Source: an uncultured Peptococcaceae bacterium (lineage in GTDB: Bacteria > Bacillota > Peptococcia > Peptococcales > Peptococcaceae). Taken from it: a stretch of DNA of 13,465 nt. Shown here piece after piece: positions 11,327 through 13,465 of the stretch (positions are counted from its first letter, which is position 1; each line of letters begins with the position of its first letter). The position numbers and the translations under genes were made by a program. The DNA is taken from NCBI GenBank assembly GCA_934229395.1, contig CAKQDL010000052.1, positions 1 to 13,465 of the forward strand. Reading direction: 5' to 3'. The notes beneath the pieces are model-generated. The model had not been told where the DNA came from and did not search any database. It saw only the letters and a list, made by a program, of their open reading frames with translations.

Positions 11327-12746
11327 GACGAAAAAAACGCGGATTTTTCGCGAATACTACTTGATGTATGTTGCCGTTATCGTCCTCTGTATTCTAGAGA
11401 TAGCGAGTGCAGGGTGGTTTTATCACGAAATCAACTACAGCATGAACAACCAAGTCGTGGAGGACCTCCATAGCGAGTGCAACGAAGCCACCGCCAAGCT
11501 GAATGACCTCTTGGCCAATCGCTTGGAGTGGGTCGCCATGGTTTCCGAGCTCGCATCTCTAACGGGTAGGAATGTGGACAGCACCGATCAGTGGTGGGAA
11601 ATACTCGAAACCTACGAAAAGGACGAAGGCTACTATGTGGGCATTATCGATGGAAAGGGCAACCTTTATGAAGGTAACCACACCATGCGCAATGTGGCCG
11701 AGCATCCCATCTATTTAGAGATGCTAGAAGGCAAGGAGATCATTTCCAATGTGACGGTGCGTCCCGACGGTCAGCGCGTGGTGGTGCTCATCTCGCCCAT
11801 TCGTAAGGAAGATACCATCACAGGCGCCTTTGAGGTAGAATACACCGTCACCGAGCTGGGCAAGCTCATTAATCCATCGGAGCTCAAAAGCAGCGGTTAC
11901 AACATGGTCATTGATAGCGACGGTAACCTCGTGGCCACCCACAATGATATGCTCATTTATGACACCTTCTACGAGATGTTTGCAGACCGCAACGATTTTT
12001 CGCCAAATGATTTAGAAACCATGAAGGAAAACGTTAAAAACGGCAAGGAAGGCGTCCTCAAATACCGCGATGGCGCAGCGCCTAGGATGCTTTACTACCA
12101 GCCCGTTGGCATCAACGGCTGGACCATGGTGTCCATTGTGTCGCCAAACCATTATGGCCTCAATTCTGCCTATGTAAGACACATCACCGTGGGTTTCCTC
12201 ACGCTGTCCTTTGTGATTAATCTCTTGGTCTGCCTGCTCATTATTAAAATTCTGCACAAAAAAACAAAGGCTCTGCGCAAGGCCTCCATTGATGGGCTCA
12301 CAGGCCTTTATACCCGCACCGAGGGCATGAGCGTTTTAGGAAAGAAGCTCAATGGCGACAAAACGCCATGCTTTGGCTGCCTCTTCCTCGATTTGGACGA
12401 TTTTAAAACCATCAACGATACCAGGGGCCACGAAGAAGGCGATCGCCTCCTTTCGATTATTGGCGAGGTGATTCATACCACCATTCGCACCCAAGATATC
12501 GCCTACCGTTTTGGCGGCGATGAATTTGTCGTCTGGCTCTTTGGCGAAGGCAACAAGGAAAGCATTCTCACCGTCGCCGAGCGCATCAAAGCGCGCGCCC
12601 TAGAAGAAGACGCACACCTCACCTTCAGCATCGGCGCCACCCTCGTAGAAAAAGGCGAAACCGACATAGACGTCATCATAAAACGCACCGACCTCGCCCT
12701 CTACGAAGCCAAAAACGCCGGCCGCAACTGCATCCGGATTAGGTAG
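11319..12746 (+). CDS. Membrane diguanylate cyclase with extracellular dCache-like sensor and GGDEF domain
   Basis: A 475-aa enzyme that condenses two GTP into c-di-GMP. A basic N-terminus leads into TM1 (about residues 13-35). An extracellular region of roughly 250 residues follows, with the YYVGIIDGKGNLYEG and GYNMVIDSDGNLVATH blocks typical of double-Cache sensors. TM2 (about 287-310, TVGFLTLSFVINLLVCLL) precedes the cytosolic GGDEF domain, which begins at DGLTGLYTR. The catalytic signature GGDEF is intact (residues 399-403) and LDLDDFKTIND supplies metal ligands. An inhibitory-site RxxD (R390-T-Q-D393) sits at the canonical place, so product inhibition is expected. There is no EAL or HD-GYP domain. 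AAGGAGG (11303-11309) lies nine bases before the ATG at 11319. A longer in-frame start at 11217 would only add out-of-family sequence from the overlapping gene. Confidence 0.93.
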   Translation: MRKTKKTRIFREYYLMYVAVIVLCILEIASAGWFYHEINYSMNNQVVEDLHSECNEATAKLNDLLANRLEWVAMVSELASLTGRNVDSTDQWWEILETYEKDEGYYVGIIDGKGNLYEGNHTMRNVAEHPIYLEMLEGKEIISNVTVRPDGQRVVVLISPIRKEDTITGAFEVEYTVTELGKLINPSELKSSGYNMVIDSDGNLVATHNDMLIYDTFYEMFADRNDFSPNDLETMKENVKNGKEGVLKYRDGAAPRMLYYQPVGINGWTMVSIVSPNHYGLNSAYVRHITVGFLTLSFVINLLVCLLIIKILHKKTKALRKASIDGLTGLYTRTEGMSVLGKKLNGDKTPCFGCLFLDLDDFKTINDTRGHEEGDRLLSIIGEVIHTTIRTQDIAYRFGGDEFVVWLFGEGNKESILTVAERIKARALEEDAHLTFSIGATLVEKGETDIDVIIKRTDLALYEAKNAGRNCIRIR

Positions 12747-12752
12747 AGAAAC

Positions 12753-12775
12753 GCGGCCCCACGGGCCGCTTTTTT
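12753..12775 (+). terminator. Terminator of the riboswitch-cyclase operon
   Basis: GCGGCCC (12753-12759) and GGGCCGC (12763-12769) form a perfect 7-bp stem with a three-base loop, followed by TTTTTT, seven bases after the stop codon. Confidence 0.88.
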
Positions 12776-12788
12776 ATGCGCACGAATG

Positions 12789-12797
12789 TGGTATAAT
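12789..12797 (+). promoter_or_regulatory. Extended -10 promoter of the second nitroreductase
   Basis: TGGTATAAT is a perfect extended -10 located 27 bases before the start codon and directly after the previous terminator. There is no convincing -35. Confidence 0.55.
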
Positions 12798-12824
12798 AAA
12801 AGAAAAACGAAAGGAATGAGCACT

Positions 12825-13319
12825 ATGAATGCCATTTTTAACAGAAAAAGCGTGCGCCAATTTTTGGATAAGCCTGTAGAAGCCGAAAAGCTCGAAAAGC
12901 TTCTGCGCGCCGCCATGCAAGCCCCATCAGCCAAAAACCAGCAGCCTTGGGAATTTGTTGTGGTAGAGGACAAGGACCTGCGCGCCCAGCTCGCCACCGT
13001 TACCCCATACACCGCACCAGCCGGCCGCGCACCAGTGGTCATTGCCGTTTGTGGCAACCTAGAACGCGTCACCACGCCAAAATTCTGGGAAGTAGACTGC
13101 GCCGCCGCCATCGAAAACATCCTCCTAGAAGCCGTAGAGCTTGATCTCGGTGGCGTGTGGATGGGCATCTTTGGCGAAAGCGCCCACGCCCTGGCCGACC
13201 TCGTGCACCTGCCAGACAACGTCGTACCAATGTCCATGGTCGCCATCGGCTACCCAGAAAACGACCTCCCAGCCGTCGACCGCTTCGACCAAGCAAAAAT
13301 CCACCACGAACGCTGGTAA
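12825..13319 (+). CDS. Nitroreductase family FMN oxidoreductase (second, unrelated copy)
   Basis: A 164-aa short-form nitroreductase, cytosolic, predicted to bind FMN. NRKSVRQF (residues 6-13) and APSAKNQQPWEFVVV (33-47) are the two standard FMN-contacting motifs, and GGVWMGIF and AIGYPEN mark the C-terminal core. It resembles the compact nitroreductases common in anaerobes and is not a recent duplicate of the gene at 4222-4803, which has different motifs and length. I choose the ATG at 12825, nine bases after AAAGGA. The in-frame ATG at 12816 touches the ribosome site directly and is a poor start. It stands alone between its own promoter and a weak AAAGGA/TCCTTT hairpin (13324-13353). The substrate is unknown. 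Confidence 0.87.
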   Translation: MNAIFNRKSVRQFLDKPVEAEKLEKLLRAAMQAPSAKNQQPWEFVVVEDKDLRAQLATVTPYTAPAGRAPVVIAVCGNLERVTTPKFWEVDCAAAIENILLEAVELDLGGVWMGIFGESAHALADLVHLPDNVVPMSMVAIGYPENDLPAVDRFDQAKIHHERW

Positions 13320-13382
13320 CAACAAAGGAATCTTCAAACCGAGCAGTCCTTTTAGCGTGCCATCACAAAAAACATATAAAAG

Positions 13383-13420
13383 TGTGAGTCGCATCACATA
13401 ATGATACATAATAATGTGAT
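13383..13420 (+). promoter_or_regulatory. CRP/FNR-type palindrome with an extra half-site
   Basis: TGTGA (13383-13387), six bases, TCACA (13394-13398) exactly matches the TGTGA-N6-TCACA core bound by CRP/FNR-family regulators. A third half-site TGTGA follows at 13415-13419, so ATCACAT (13393-13399) and ATGTGAT (13414-13420) form a second, wider dyad. The surrounding DNA is A/T-rich and promoter-like and probably controls a gene beyond the window end. Confidence 0.45.
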
Positions 13421-13465
13421 TTTGCATGAAACCTAACAAAATTGCGCAAACGCTTTGTGCCATAA

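Overview
The window looks like chromosomal DNA of an anaerobic Bacillota (clostridial-type) bacterium. Supporting signs are strong AGGAGG-type ribosome binding sites, GTG/TTG as well as ATG starts, intrinsic terminators after many genes, an SLH-domain surface protein, a GlcD/GlcF pair, an oxygen-independent redox gene set and a class-I c-di-GMP riboswitch. I cannot name the genus. There are eleven intact protein genes, one gene stub, two related MITE-like repeats and a rich set of regulatory signals. No tRNA, rRNA, CRISPR array or transposase is visible.

Layout. (1) 1-4203: a perfect bidirectional hairpin, a short repeat element, then a minus-strand glcD-glcF pair (FAD-linked 2-hydroxyacid oxidoreductase and its Fe-S partner). 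Divergent from it is an iron-containing alcohol/glycerol dehydrogenase with a near-consensus promoter. (2) 4222-5645: a minus-strand nitroreductase, then a stub of a low-molecular-weight-phosphatase-type arsenate reductase. The stub has its promoter, ribosome binding site and first nine codons, cut off by a roughly 260-bp palindromic repeat. A CGGC-domain protein follows. (3) 5712-9422: a secreted leucine-rich-repeat plus SLH surface protein and two tandem EamA-family transporters that share promoter architecture. (4) 9574-10692: a CDF metal exporter with a manganese-type NxxxD/DxxxD signature and a doubled C-terminal domain. (5) 10804-12775: a promoter, an AT microsatellite, a GEMM-I c-di-GMP riboswitch with a terminator, a 77-aa protein of unknown function and a membrane dCache-type diguanylate cyclase. 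(6) 12789-13465: a second nitroreductase, then a CRP/FNR-like palindrome in front of whatever lies beyond the window.

How parts work together. The most interesting unit is the c-di-GMP module: the enzyme that makes c-di-GMP sits behind a riboswitch that binds c-di-GMP, and the enzyme also carries an RxxD inhibitory site. The output can therefore feed back at both the RNA and the protein level. The small acidic protein translated just ahead of the cyclase, with overlapping reading frames, is an unstudied candidate partner. The second point of note is the pair of related repeats: one end of each carries a stop codon in frame with the adjacent gene. One truncates the arsenate-reductase-like gene and the other provides the present stop codon of glcF.
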